From Methylococcaceae bacterium (GTDB lineage Bacteria; Pseudomonadota; Gammaproteobacteria; Methylococcales; Methylomonadaceae): a stretch of 17,492 nucleotides of DNA. Positions 7,957-14,435 of the stretch are shown piece after piece (positions within the stretch are counted from its first letter, which is position 1; the number at the start of each line of letters is the position of its first letter). The notes below the pieces were generated by a model. It saw only the letters and a program-made list of their open reading frames with translations. It did not search any database and was not told where the DNA came from. A program made the translations under genes and the position numbers. Where the stretch lies: assembly GCA_013140465.1 (NCBI GenBank), contig JABFST010000202.1:1-17492 (forward strand). The letters are read 5' to 3'.

Positions 7957-8697
7957 TCAAGATGTTGGGTTTAGGGTGCTAGGCAATTTCTGCCAGTGCC
8001 AGCTTTGTCTGGGGGTAGTAATCGTCAATTCTGCTGCCGTACCCGATAGAAATTGGCTGAATAACGGCAAGTGCGCGGGTTGCTCGCCCTGATAGCCAAC
8101 GCCATTGCCACGGCTAAACTGTAAGCCTGTGCCTGTACCCGCCTTGGCGATTCTAAGGGCGACGGCGCAAGCCGTGTCGGCACCGAGTTGAAAGGGTGCG
8201 GTAGGGTAAAAATCCGGCAACGGCTCATCATAAAACACCATCAACACCTCGGCTGCGCCTTCATGCAACAAACCCATCGCCTCCAAAAATGCAGGGGCTA
8301 TGCCTTCTTCGCCGGGCGCCAGCACTGTCACTTCCGAAGTGTAGCCAAAGGCTATCGAAAATAAGCCCGCAATCGCGTTATGTACCGACAAGCTAAACGT
8401 AGTCGGAGAAATCTCCTCACCTGCCTCAATCAGCTTAATCAATTCCAAAGACTTGGCTAATTCCCCGTGCGAAGAACTAAACACGACCGGAATGCTGGTA
8501 TCGGCGACGGTACAAGGCGTAAGCGCGCAAAAAACGGTTTTTGCCAACGGTGACAAACGTCTCTTCAAGTGCATAGGCATAAAGGCCAGCACATCCTTTT
8601 GCAGCACTGCCAAATCTTGTGCGTCTTCGCCTGTTAATGGTGGCCAAACCGACCACGCCAAGATATTAAATTGTAAGCAGGGATTGTTCTCAGTCAT
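7957..8697 (-). CDS. Ketosynthase-like chain length factor (no active-site Cys)
   Basis: This 246-residue protein resembles the short ketoacyl-synthase N-terminal family (PF13723-like) found in aryl-polyene clusters as a chain length factor. The segment VVFSSSHGELAKSLELIK and the later FSLSVHNAIAGLFSIAFG match that family. At the nucleophile position it has SVHNAIAG and no cysteine, and the protein lacks the C-terminal half that would carry the two catalytic histidines. It is therefore unlikely to condense on its own. It probably pairs with a full ketosynthase such as the one at 1-956 and sets chain length. It is the first gene of the assembly-line operon, with a TATAAT at 8717-8712 just upstream, and its stop overlaps the possible TTG start of the next gene. 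Confidence 0.85.
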   Translation of the reverse strand: MTENNPCLQFNILAWSVWPPLTGEDAQDLAVLQKDVLAFMPMHLKRRLSPLAKTVFCALTPCTVADTSIPVVFSSSHGELAKSLELIKLIEAGEEISPTTFSLSVHNAIAGLFSIAFGYTSEVTVLAPGEEGIAPAFLEAMGLLHEGAAEVLMVFYDEPLPDFYPTAPFQLGADTACAVALRIAKAGTGTGLQFSRGNGVGYQGEQPAHLPLFSQFLSGTAAELTITTPRQSWHWQKLPSTLNPTS

Positions 8698-8707
8698 CTT
8701 GAAGGCT

Positions 8708-8745
8708 AAAAATTATAGGGCGGGTTAGGCGAACGCCATAACCCG
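8708..8745 (-). terminator. Hairpin with delayed T-run after the antiporter gene
   Basis: CGGGTTA/TAACCCG arms plus an inner GGC/GCC with loop GTTC (8721-8745) form a 10-bp stem with one bulged T. On the minus strand the stem is followed, after CCCTATAA, by TTTTT. It begins 11 nt after the antiporter stop. The stem is strong, but the T-run is set back several bases, so termination may be partial. Confidence 0.45.
8712..8717 (-). promoter_or_regulatory. Possible -10 element before the chain length factor gene
   Basis: A perfect TATAAT reads on the minus strand 14 nt before the ATG at 8697. I find no convincing -35 box at 16-19 nt, and the position leaves almost no leader. It also lies in the tract that follows the 8721-8745 hairpin. 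Treat it as a weak candidate. Confidence 0.25.
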
Positions 8746-8756
8746 ACAATTGCGCG

Positions 8757-9977
8757 TTATTTAAGCAAATACTTTAACCAAGAACTGCTCAACAAGGTCG
8801 TTAAAAAAGCCATAAACACCAAGGCCACAAAGATACGTTGGTCTATCAGATGGTTTTCTAGGGCGACGGAAGCCAAAATAATTTCGATAGCCCCGCGTGC
8901 ATTCAAACCGACCCCGACCGCTAGTGCTTCGCGCCAAGGCATACCACCTATACGCGCCCCTAAGCCCGCACCTAAAATTTTGCCAGCACAAGCCACTAAC
9001 AAAACCACTAAACACAAGGTGACATCAAATTGGCTAGAAAAATTAGCCTTTAACCCGACCGACACGAAATAAAGCGGGGCAAAAAAATTAAGCGCAAAGG
9101 GCTGGATCACGGCATTGACGGACGATTTTTGTTCTGTTTCAGCACCTTCGCTCAGTGCCATGCCGACCAAAAATGCGCCAAAAATGGCGTTTATACCCGC
9201 TATTTCCGCACCAATTGCCGCCAAGACTATCAACAAAGATACCCCGCGCAGTTCGCCCCCAGGCCAATTTTTGAACACGCGGGAGTTGCGTAAAAACGGA
9301 CGCGCCCAGCATCGGCATACGATCAAGACGGCGGCGGTATAAGCCAACACTAAGCCGATCGCGGCGAACACATCGCCGCCGATTTGCTGGTTGCCAAAAC
9401 TGCGCAAAATAAAGGCAAAGGCAATCCAACCAAACCAGTCGTTAATCATCGCCGAAGTCATGATGGTCATGCCGATACGGCTACCGATTAGCCCTAACTC
9501 CATCAGTATCCTAGCGATGACGGGTAAGGCGGAAATGGATAAGGCCGTCCCCATAAACAGTGCCAACAACACTAACCTGTCACTTTGCCCCCACAGCGCG
9601 GGCCATAACAGCACGCTGCCAAAACCCAAAACAAACGGCAACACCCCGCCCAATAGGCTGGTTGAGGTAATCAGCCATTTGCTTTTTTGAAAATGCACCA
9701 AGTTCACCTCTAGCCCGGCGGCGAACATGAAAAACAACATGCCGACCTTAAGCAAGGCATCCACACTGGTGGTGATGGCTTTATCAACAGGAAACAACAG
9801 TGCATACAGCTCAGGGTAAGCCGTACCCAACAAGGTAGGGCCGATGAGAATGCCGCCGATGATTTCGCCCAAGACGATCGGTTGCCCCAAGCGTTTCAAC
9901 AAATAGCCAAACAGCCAAGCAACGGCTAGCATAAAGGCGATTTGGATAAAAAAAGTGTGCAGTTGGGCTGGGTTCAT
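8757..9977 (-). CDS. CPA2-type cation/proton antiporter (Kef/Nap-like), membrane
   Basis: This inner-membrane monovalent cation/H+ exchanger has 406 residues and about 11-13 hydrophobic segments. Family marks are GEIIGGILIGPTLLG near the start, MLFFMFAAGLEVNL, GTALSISALPVIARIL, the ion-site pair Asn-Asp in SAMINDWFGW, and GLNARGAIEIILASVAL with a conserved Arg near the end. There is no C-terminal RCK/TrkA-N domain, so it is shorter than KefB/KefC. An ND pair is usually linked with electroneutral exchange, but that is inference. I chose the ATG at 9977. A TTG at 9995 is less likely. It is 76 nt below the exporter gene and bracketed by hairpins, so it may be a separate unit. Possible roles are ion balance, or supporting proton-driven export or pigment function at the membrane. 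Confidence 0.85.
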   Translation of the reverse strand: MNPAQLHTFFIQIAFMLAVAWLFGYLLKRLGQPIVLGEIIGGILIGPTLLGTAYPELYALLFPVDKAITTSVDALLKVGMLFFMFAAGLEVNLVHFQKSKWLITSTSLLGGVLPFVLGFGSVLLWPALWGQSDRLVLLALFMGTALSISALPVIARILMELGLIGSRIGMTIMTSAMINDWFGWIAFAFILRSFGNQQIGGDVFAAIGLVLAYTAAVLIVCRCWARPFLRNSRVFKNWPGGELRGVSLLIVLAAIGAEIAGINAIFGAFLVGMALSEGAETEQKSSVNAVIQPFALNFFAPLYFVSVGLKANFSSQFDVTLCLVVLLVACAGKILGAGLGARIGGMPWREALAVGVGLNARGAIEIILASVALENHLIDQRIFVALVFMAFLTTLLSSSWLKYLLK

Positions 9978-9995
9978 AGCTTTTTTTGCTAGCAA

Positions 9996-10030
9996 ATAAA
10001 AGTCGCAAGACGCTTAATACAGGCGCTTGC
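9996..10030 (-). terminator. Possible weak terminator after the exporter gene
   Basis: On the minus strand GCAAGCGC (10030-10023) pairs with GCGTCTTGC (10013-10005) with one bulged base and a 9-nt loop, followed by GACTTTTATTT. It lies 24 nt past the MMPL stop. The stem is modest and the T-run is interrupted, so it may only attenuate. Confidence 0.35.
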
Positions 10031-10053
10031 GGCAATAGCGTGGGTGACTGCCA

Positions 10054-12360
10054 TCAACCAGTTTGACGGTCGTTGGGCTTAATCAGGATAGGACACAGCA
10101 AATAGCCCAACACCACGCCTAATACCACCACGCCCGCCAAAACTTTCAGGGCGGTGCTGTCGGAAACCAACAAACAGGCAAATGCCAAGGCACTGGTCAG
10201 CATCGCCGCGCCCATCGCTTGGTAGGTCAAGGCCCTATCGCCGCTGCGGTTTTCTTGGTAAAAAATTCCATAATCGACACAAATCGCCACGACCAGCAAA
10301 AAGCCAACCAAATGCAAAAAGCTAATCACCGCGCCCGTAACCGCCCAAAAACCTAAAATAATGAGTGCGGATAACAGGGCGGGTGCTAAGGTTTGCAAGG
10401 TTTTAAGCCAACTTTTATAGCGCACCAGCAAGATCAGGATAATCGCCAGCAGACCTGCCAACAACAAGTGTTGCGCCCGGTCGGTGTAAGTGTCCAGCAT
10501 GGTATTGAGCAAATCCCGCTGGCTGAAATAATGCGCACCGTCTATGCCCGCTACTGCGGCTTTTACGGCCTCGGGCTGGTGTTCTGCCAACCAGATCATC
10601 AAGATGGTTTGTTGTTGTCCTTGGATCACCCGATTATCCAGCAGTTTTTTTATGGGTGTAGCCAACACCTCCGGCAAGGTCAGCGTGTGCGCTTGCGGAT
10701 CATTAAAATGCCCCAACTGTTCCACTGACAAGCCTTGTTGCCCTAATGCTTGCCGCCAACGCGCCAAATTCTCGGGGGTAAAATATCTGCTTAATAACTG
10801 CTTGTTCACTACTTGCTGATGTTCGGACAATAGCCACGGGTACAAGCCATAATAGTCGGTCAAGGCGGGTGATGATTTGAGCGTATCCAACACTTTGTAA
10901 ACAGCTTCGCTGGTTTGTAAGGCCGCATCGACAGTATTGCCTGTCACCATGACAAACCGTCCTGGCTCTATGCTGGTCATCCGCGCCCGTATGCGTTTGT
11001 CGTTTTGTTTTAAGTAATCAAGTTCTGGTGTCAGTTCCTGCATATCCGCCATCCAATGCAATGAACCCAAGCCCAAACAAGATATGACGGTAACAACCGC
11101 CACCCCCGCCAACAGCCACGGCCTAAAGCGTAGGCAAAATGCCGCCCAAGTGGCGACAAACGGGACATTAAGCGGGCGGCTGGCTTGCGTGGACAAAACC
11201 GTAGGCAGGACAAAACGAGTCAGCAACAGGCTGATAATGATGCCGCTGGCGGCGTAGACCGCCACTTGTTTAAAGCCAGGATAACCCGATGCCCCCAAGG
11301 CCATATAACCCACCAAAGTGGTAATACCGCCCAGCACCATGCTGGGCCAAATTTTGGCGATGATCGGCAAGCGTTGGGCGGGCTTAAGAGATTGGGCGTG
11401 GGCAATGGCATGGATAGGATAGTCGATACAAATTCCGACCAGCGTGGAGCCTATCGCGACGGTCATGCCGTGGACATAGCCAAACACTTGTTGGGTGATG
11501 AGTATCGCCGCCAAAATAACCGTCAATAACAGGCAGGACACTTGCAGTAACGCGCTGGAAGAACGGAACACCAGCAAGAACAATAGCAATAAGCTAATCG
11601 TAGACAGCACGCTGACTAATTGGATGTCGCCTTGCACTAAGGTTTGGGTCGCCACGGCAAATACCGGCACACCGGTCATGTCCAGTTGGTAATGCGTTTG
11701 TGCCTTGTGGTTGTAAACGTTAAACACTTTTCTAATAGTGTCTTGGATACGCTTTTGCGCGGGCACATCCAAACCCGCCATCGCGGTTTCCAACACCAAG
11801 TTGGCATAAGCTTTATTGCCTTGCTGCGCCGTCTGTAGTTGTAAGCCCTGCGCCTTGAAGGCATTCAGGCTAAGCAACAAGGGGTCGTGCTTGACTAGGC
11901 TTGTAACCACTTGGCCTTGTGGCGACAGCAAGGCTTTTTTCAACAACTCGGCGCGTTGTTGCAAGCCGGATTCAGAAAACAGCTGTGCCAAATCGGCCTC
12001 TGGGTTAAGGCTGTACCAAGCACCCGCATAAGGGCCGTACACAGCAGGTAAGGTCTCGATGGCAACCGCACTTTGCCCTGGCGACCACACTTCGGTCACG
12101 CCGTCTATGGCCTTGAGGCGGGCTTTTAACGGCTGCATAAACGCTTCGGAAACGGCCTCGGTGGACCCTGAGCCTATGGAAATCAAGTACCGCCGCGACA
12201 GCGCACCTGATTGCATCTCGCTGGCTAGCAGCATTTCTTCGGCATTGTCGCCCGCAATGATGAACGCCGATAAATCCGTCTTAAAATTTACCCCCACTAA
12301 TACCACCAAAGCCAACAGCGGCGGGATTAAGTAATAGCCGATCACACGCCAGTTTGCCAA
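10054..12360 (-). CDS. MMPL/RND-family lipid or polyene exporter
   Basis: This 768-residue inner-membrane, proton-driven exporter has the RND two-fold layout: one transmembrane helix, a large periplasmic loop, a bundle of helices, then the same again. Charged residues inside helices fit proton relay, as GICIDYPIH (Asp near 312) and VAICVDYG (Asp near 697). Clusters of the aryl-polyene type carry an exporter of this family next to a LolA-like gene, as here. I place the start at the TTG at 12360, one base after the LolA-like stop and 5 nt after an AAGGGGA ribosome site. It leads straight into the first helix (NWRVIGYYLIPPLL). A longer frame back to 12471 would overlap the previous gene by 110 nt and add an unlikely Cys- and Lys-rich leader. 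The cargo is probably the polyene or its lipid ester. Confidence 0.88.
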   Translation of the reverse strand: MANWRVIGYYLIPPLLALVVLVGVNFKTDLSAFIIAGDNAEEMLLASEMQSGALSRRYLISIGSGSTEAVSEAFMQPLKARLKAIDGVTEVWSPGQSAVAIETLPAVYGPYAGAWYSLNPEADLAQLFSESGLQQRAELLKKALLSPQGQVVTSLVKHDPLLLSLNAFKAQGLQLQTAQQGNKAYANLVLETAMAGLDVPAQKRIQDTIRKVFNVYNHKAQTHYQLDMTGVPVFAVATQTLVQGDIQLVSVLSTISLLLLFLLVFRSSSALLQVSCLLLTVILAAILITQQVFGYVHGMTVAIGSTLVGICIDYPIHAIAHAQSLKPAQRLPIIAKIWPSMVLGGITTLVGYMALGASGYPGFKQVAVYAASGIIISLLLTRFVLPTVLSTQASRPLNVPFVATWAAFCLRFRPWLLAGVAVVTVISCLGLGSLHWMADMQELTPELDYLKQNDKRIRARMTSIEPGRFVMVTGNTVDAALQTSEAVYKVLDTLKSSPALTDYYGLYPWLLSEHQQVVNKQLLSRYFTPENLARWRQALGQQGLSVEQLGHFNDPQAHTLTLPEVLATPIKKLLDNRVIQGQQQTILMIWLAEHQPEAVKAAVAGIDGAHYFSQRDLLNTMLDTYTDRAQHLLLAGLLAIILILLVRYKSWLKTLQTLAPALLSALIILGFWAVTGAVISFLHLVGFLLVVAICVDYGIFYQENRSGDRALTYQAMGAAMLTSALAFACLLVSDSTALKVLAGVVVLGVVLGYLLCPILIKPNDRQTG

Positions 12361-12361
12361 G

Positions 12362-12997
12362 TTATTCCCCTTGCAATTCCTGAAACAATAGGTTGATTGC
12401 CGCATCATTGGCACTACCATCCGCCACTTTTTGCAAGCTGAATTCGCTAGATTCGCCTTCGGCCTGGACAATGCGGACTTTATTGGCGGCCTGACCGGAC
12501 AAACCCGACACCACGATTTTTGTCACCGCCCCAGCCGCTTGCTTGGGCGTAAGATCCATCGTCCAGCCCTGCGCGGTAGTGGCAAACACGATGTCGTAAA
12601 CACTGCGTAACAAGGCTTCGTCGGCATTGGCGATGGCTTTAAAAACGACTAGCGGCACACTTTGTTCACTATCGGCCGCCAATTCACCTTCATGGCGGGT
12701 GTTGTTTTTGACATCAAAATAAAACACCTTATTGCCCTGTACACCCATCAGCAAGCGGTCAGGCTTAAGTTGCTCACGAATCATCAAATCAGGCGGTAAA
12801 GAATATAAAAAACCGCTGCCATGCCAGGCTTCGGTTAATAACTTTAGCGTGCGGGTTTCTTGATAAGCCACTTTGGCAACCGGATTGGCTTTCATCCGTT
12901 GCATCAACGCTTTTAGCGACTCTTCGGCTTGGACACTAGGGGCAAGCGCCGCTACCAAAACCAACCCGGCCAATATTTTAGTGTAGATTTTTTTCAC
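12362..12997 (-). CDS. LolA-like periplasmic lipoprotein-carrier-family protein
   Basis: This 211-residue secreted protein has a typical signal peptide: MKK, a hydrophobic core ILAGLVLVAALAP, and likely cleavage after SVQA near residue 24. The mature part (YQETRTLKLLTEAWHGSGFL, then LKPDRLLMGVQGNKVFYFDV) resembles LolA-type half-barrel carriers that shield acyl chains in the periplasm. It is not the housekeeping LolA by context, because it sits between a COG4648-type membrane protein and an MMPL exporter, the arrangement of APE clusters. It probably hands the polyene lipid towards the outer membrane. The start is a GTG directly after the previous stop, with a strong AAGGAG site 6 nt upstream. 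Confidence 0.87.
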   Translation of the reverse strand: MKKIYTKILAGLVLVAALAPSVQAEESLKALMQRMKANPVAKVAYQETRTLKLLTEAWHGSGFLYSLPPDLMIREQLKPDRLLMGVQGNKVFYFDVKNNTRHEGELAADSEQSVPLVVFKAIANADEALLRSVYDIVFATTAQGWTMDLTPKQAAGAVTKIVVSGLSGQAANKVRIVQAEGESSEFSLQKVADGSANDAAINLLFQELQGE

Positions 12998-13678
12998 TTA
13001 ACGCTCCTTAGTATCCAGATAAACTTTACGCCCATTGACAAACAATGAGGTCACGGTTGATTTTAGGTCGGGTATGCCTTGGTGCAGCAGACTTAAATCG
13101 GCAAAACGAATACGTCTATAGATATATTCGCCGATTGCCAACACGCCCATCAGGACATAAATCAGCACTCCGTTATATAAGGCCCACGCATAATCTGAAC
13201 CCCATAATGCCAAACCCGCAGCCATCAACGCATTAAAGCCAAAAAAAGCCGTCCAGATTTGGGTTAAGCGCCGACAATAAAGACCCACAGCGGGCGGCGA
13301 ATCGGGAAATTGCAGCAGCACGACACTTTCGATAAACGCAGGGCCTTTATTGCTAAGCAACGTCCGGCCAAACAGCGTCATCAACATCAGCTGGATTAAC
13401 ACGGGCAAAATTTTGGCGGTCAGTGCCTGTACAAAAAATGCACCTAACAAGAGGGCAATAGCACCCAGGCTGTTCAGCAGCCGCGCCCGCGTTTGTCCAG
13501 CAAACCAAGCCCTATACAAACAAACACCCGCACAGCTCACCACTGCCAACCAGCCCATACCATAGGCGATGCCTTGATAAACAAGATAAGGATAGCCAAC
13601 GAACAGGCTAGTCCATAACACCGCCTTTAGGATTGCCGGATAGTTAGGCTGGCTGGTGCTGGCGGCCTTAATCGACAA
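12998..13678 (-). CDS. COG4648-type polytopic inner-membrane protein
   Basis: This 226-residue membrane protein has several hydrophobic stretches (about residues 16-40, 42-60, 70-100, 140-165 and 165-190) and a soluble, basic tail ending in VNGRKVYLDTKER. The segment TLLSNKGPAFIESVVLLQFPDSPPAVGLYCRRLTQIW matches, as I recall it, the COG4648 family present in aryl-polyene clusters (ApeG-like). Its biochemical role is not established. Membrane anchoring of the synthesis enzymes or a transport step are guesses. The apparent start is a TTG at 13678 with AAGGTG 7 nt upstream, overlapping the lipoprotein stop by 11 nt. No ATG exists near the N-terminus. Its stop abuts the GTG of the LolA-like gene. 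Confidence 0.8.
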   Translation of the reverse strand: MSIKAASTSQPNYPAILKAVLWTSLFVGYPYLVYQGIAYGMGWLAVVSCAGVCLYRAWFAGQTRARLLNSLGAIALLLGAFFVQALTAKILPVLIQLMLMTLFGRTLLSNKGPAFIESVVLLQFPDSPPAVGLYCRRLTQIWTAFFGFNALMAAGLALWGSDYAWALYNGVLIYVLMGVLAIGEYIYRRIRFADLSLLHQGIPDLKSTVTSLFVNGRKVYLDTKER

Positions 13679-14231
13679 TTTCAGACACCTTGCCGTCTTT
13701 AAAATTAACTACAAAGGTATTGAATCGGTTACGCCAATAAACCCACGAATTGGCATCCAAACTCGATGTTCTGGTACTGGGCGGATAGCCAATCGCAGTT
13801 GTCACGGCTTTTTTACGCATCCCAATAGCAACATCCCCGCTATCAATATGCTGTTTTTCCAGACTATCAAACTGGCCTAATATGACTCTTTGCTTGGCAA
13901 ACAATTTGTTGAACGCTTGAAAAATATCATCGCCGGTATGCTTGGCGATATTTTTGACTACTATTTTTTGGTGGCTATCGAGCATTTCGATAGTGATCGC
14001 TTTTTTGCTAATTTCCAAAAGCTTAACGTGGGTATTGACCGGAATTGCCGTACCAACCTGGTAATTGGTGGTAGGGAAAGCATTTTTTTCGTAGTGCATG
14101 ACCACTTGGGTGTAATACAGCCCGCCTTCAGAAATGTTTACAGGCAGGGCATCTGAAGCAAGCTTTTTGGTACAGCCTAGCAATAACAAGCCCAGTAACA
14201 TTAAAAACAGGCCACGAATTAATATACGCAT
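13668..14231 (-). CDS. Outer-membrane lipoprotein with BamE/SmpA-like C-terminus
   Basis: This 187-residue lipoprotein has MRILIRG, a hydrophobic run, and the lipobox LLLGC with Cys20 as the lipidated residue. There is no Asp at +2 (the sequence is CTKK), so Lol sorting to the outer membrane is expected. Two parts follow: a region around VNTHVKLLEISKKAITIEML, and a tail IGMRKKAVTTAIGYPP...ANSWVYWRNRF...FKDGKVSEIVD that looks like a BamE/SmpA fold. I chose the ATG at 14231, which has AGGA 7 nt upstream, over the GTG three bases earlier. It is the first gene after a terminator and leads the export block, so it may be an outer-membrane receiver for the product. Function is unproven. Confidence 0.78.
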   Translation of the reverse strand: MRILIRGLFLMLLGLLLLGCTKKLASDALPVNISEGGLYYTQVVMHYEKNAFPTTNYQVGTAIPVNTHVKLLEISKKAITIEMLDSHQKIVVKNIAKHTGDDIFQAFNKLFAKQRVILGQFDSLEKQHIDSGDVAIGMRKKAVTTAIGYPPSTRTSSLDANSWVYWRNRFNTFVVNFKDGKVSEIVD

Positions 14232-14285
14232 CACTTAGTCCTCTTGGGTTAAAACCAGACCCGAACCAGTAAGGCAGGGGCCTTC

Positions 14286-14318
14286 TAAAAAGCAAGCCCG
14301 CCCATGTTGTGGGCTTGC
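14286..14318 (-). terminator. Intrinsic terminator after the ammonia-lyase/CrtI-like unit
   Basis: On the minus strand GCAAGCCC (14318-14311) and GGGCTTGC (14299-14292) form a perfect 8-bp stem with an 11-nt loop, directly followed by TTTTT. This is the best terminator shape in the window. It lies between the CrtI-like stop (14436) and the lipoprotein ATG (14231), so it marks a transcription-unit boundary in an otherwise near-continuous gene string. Confidence 0.75.
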
Positions 14319-14391
14319 ACTGTGCACACCGCAACGCCTGTAGGCGTGCCATTAAATCTAAATCAATACCTAAGTTGTAGGCCACTGCGGC

Positions 14392-14424
14392 AGACCTGCG
14401 AGGTTTTATAAACCTCGCAGGTCT
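14392..14424. repeat. 33-bp perfect palindromic repeat
   Basis: The arms AGACCTGCGAGGTTT and AAACCTCGCAGGTCT are perfectly complementary around a TAT centre, a 15-bp stem. A nearly identical copy lies at 2362-2394, and shared flanking bases extend the likeness to about 45 bp. A small CTGCC/GGCAG hairpin (14430-14446) overlaps the CrtI-like stop next to it. Both copies sit in the only two gaps over 200 bp. This looks like a dispersed REP- or MITE-like intergenic palindrome. Confidence 0.85.
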
Positions 14425-14435
14425 TAATCCTGCCA

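Noticed and set aside
12361..12471. Longer N-terminus for the MMPL exporter, from 12471
   Set aside because: It would overlap the LolA-like gene by 110 nt and add a Cys/Lys/Arg-rich leader before the first helix. The TTG at 12360 has a good ribosome site and abuts the previous stop.
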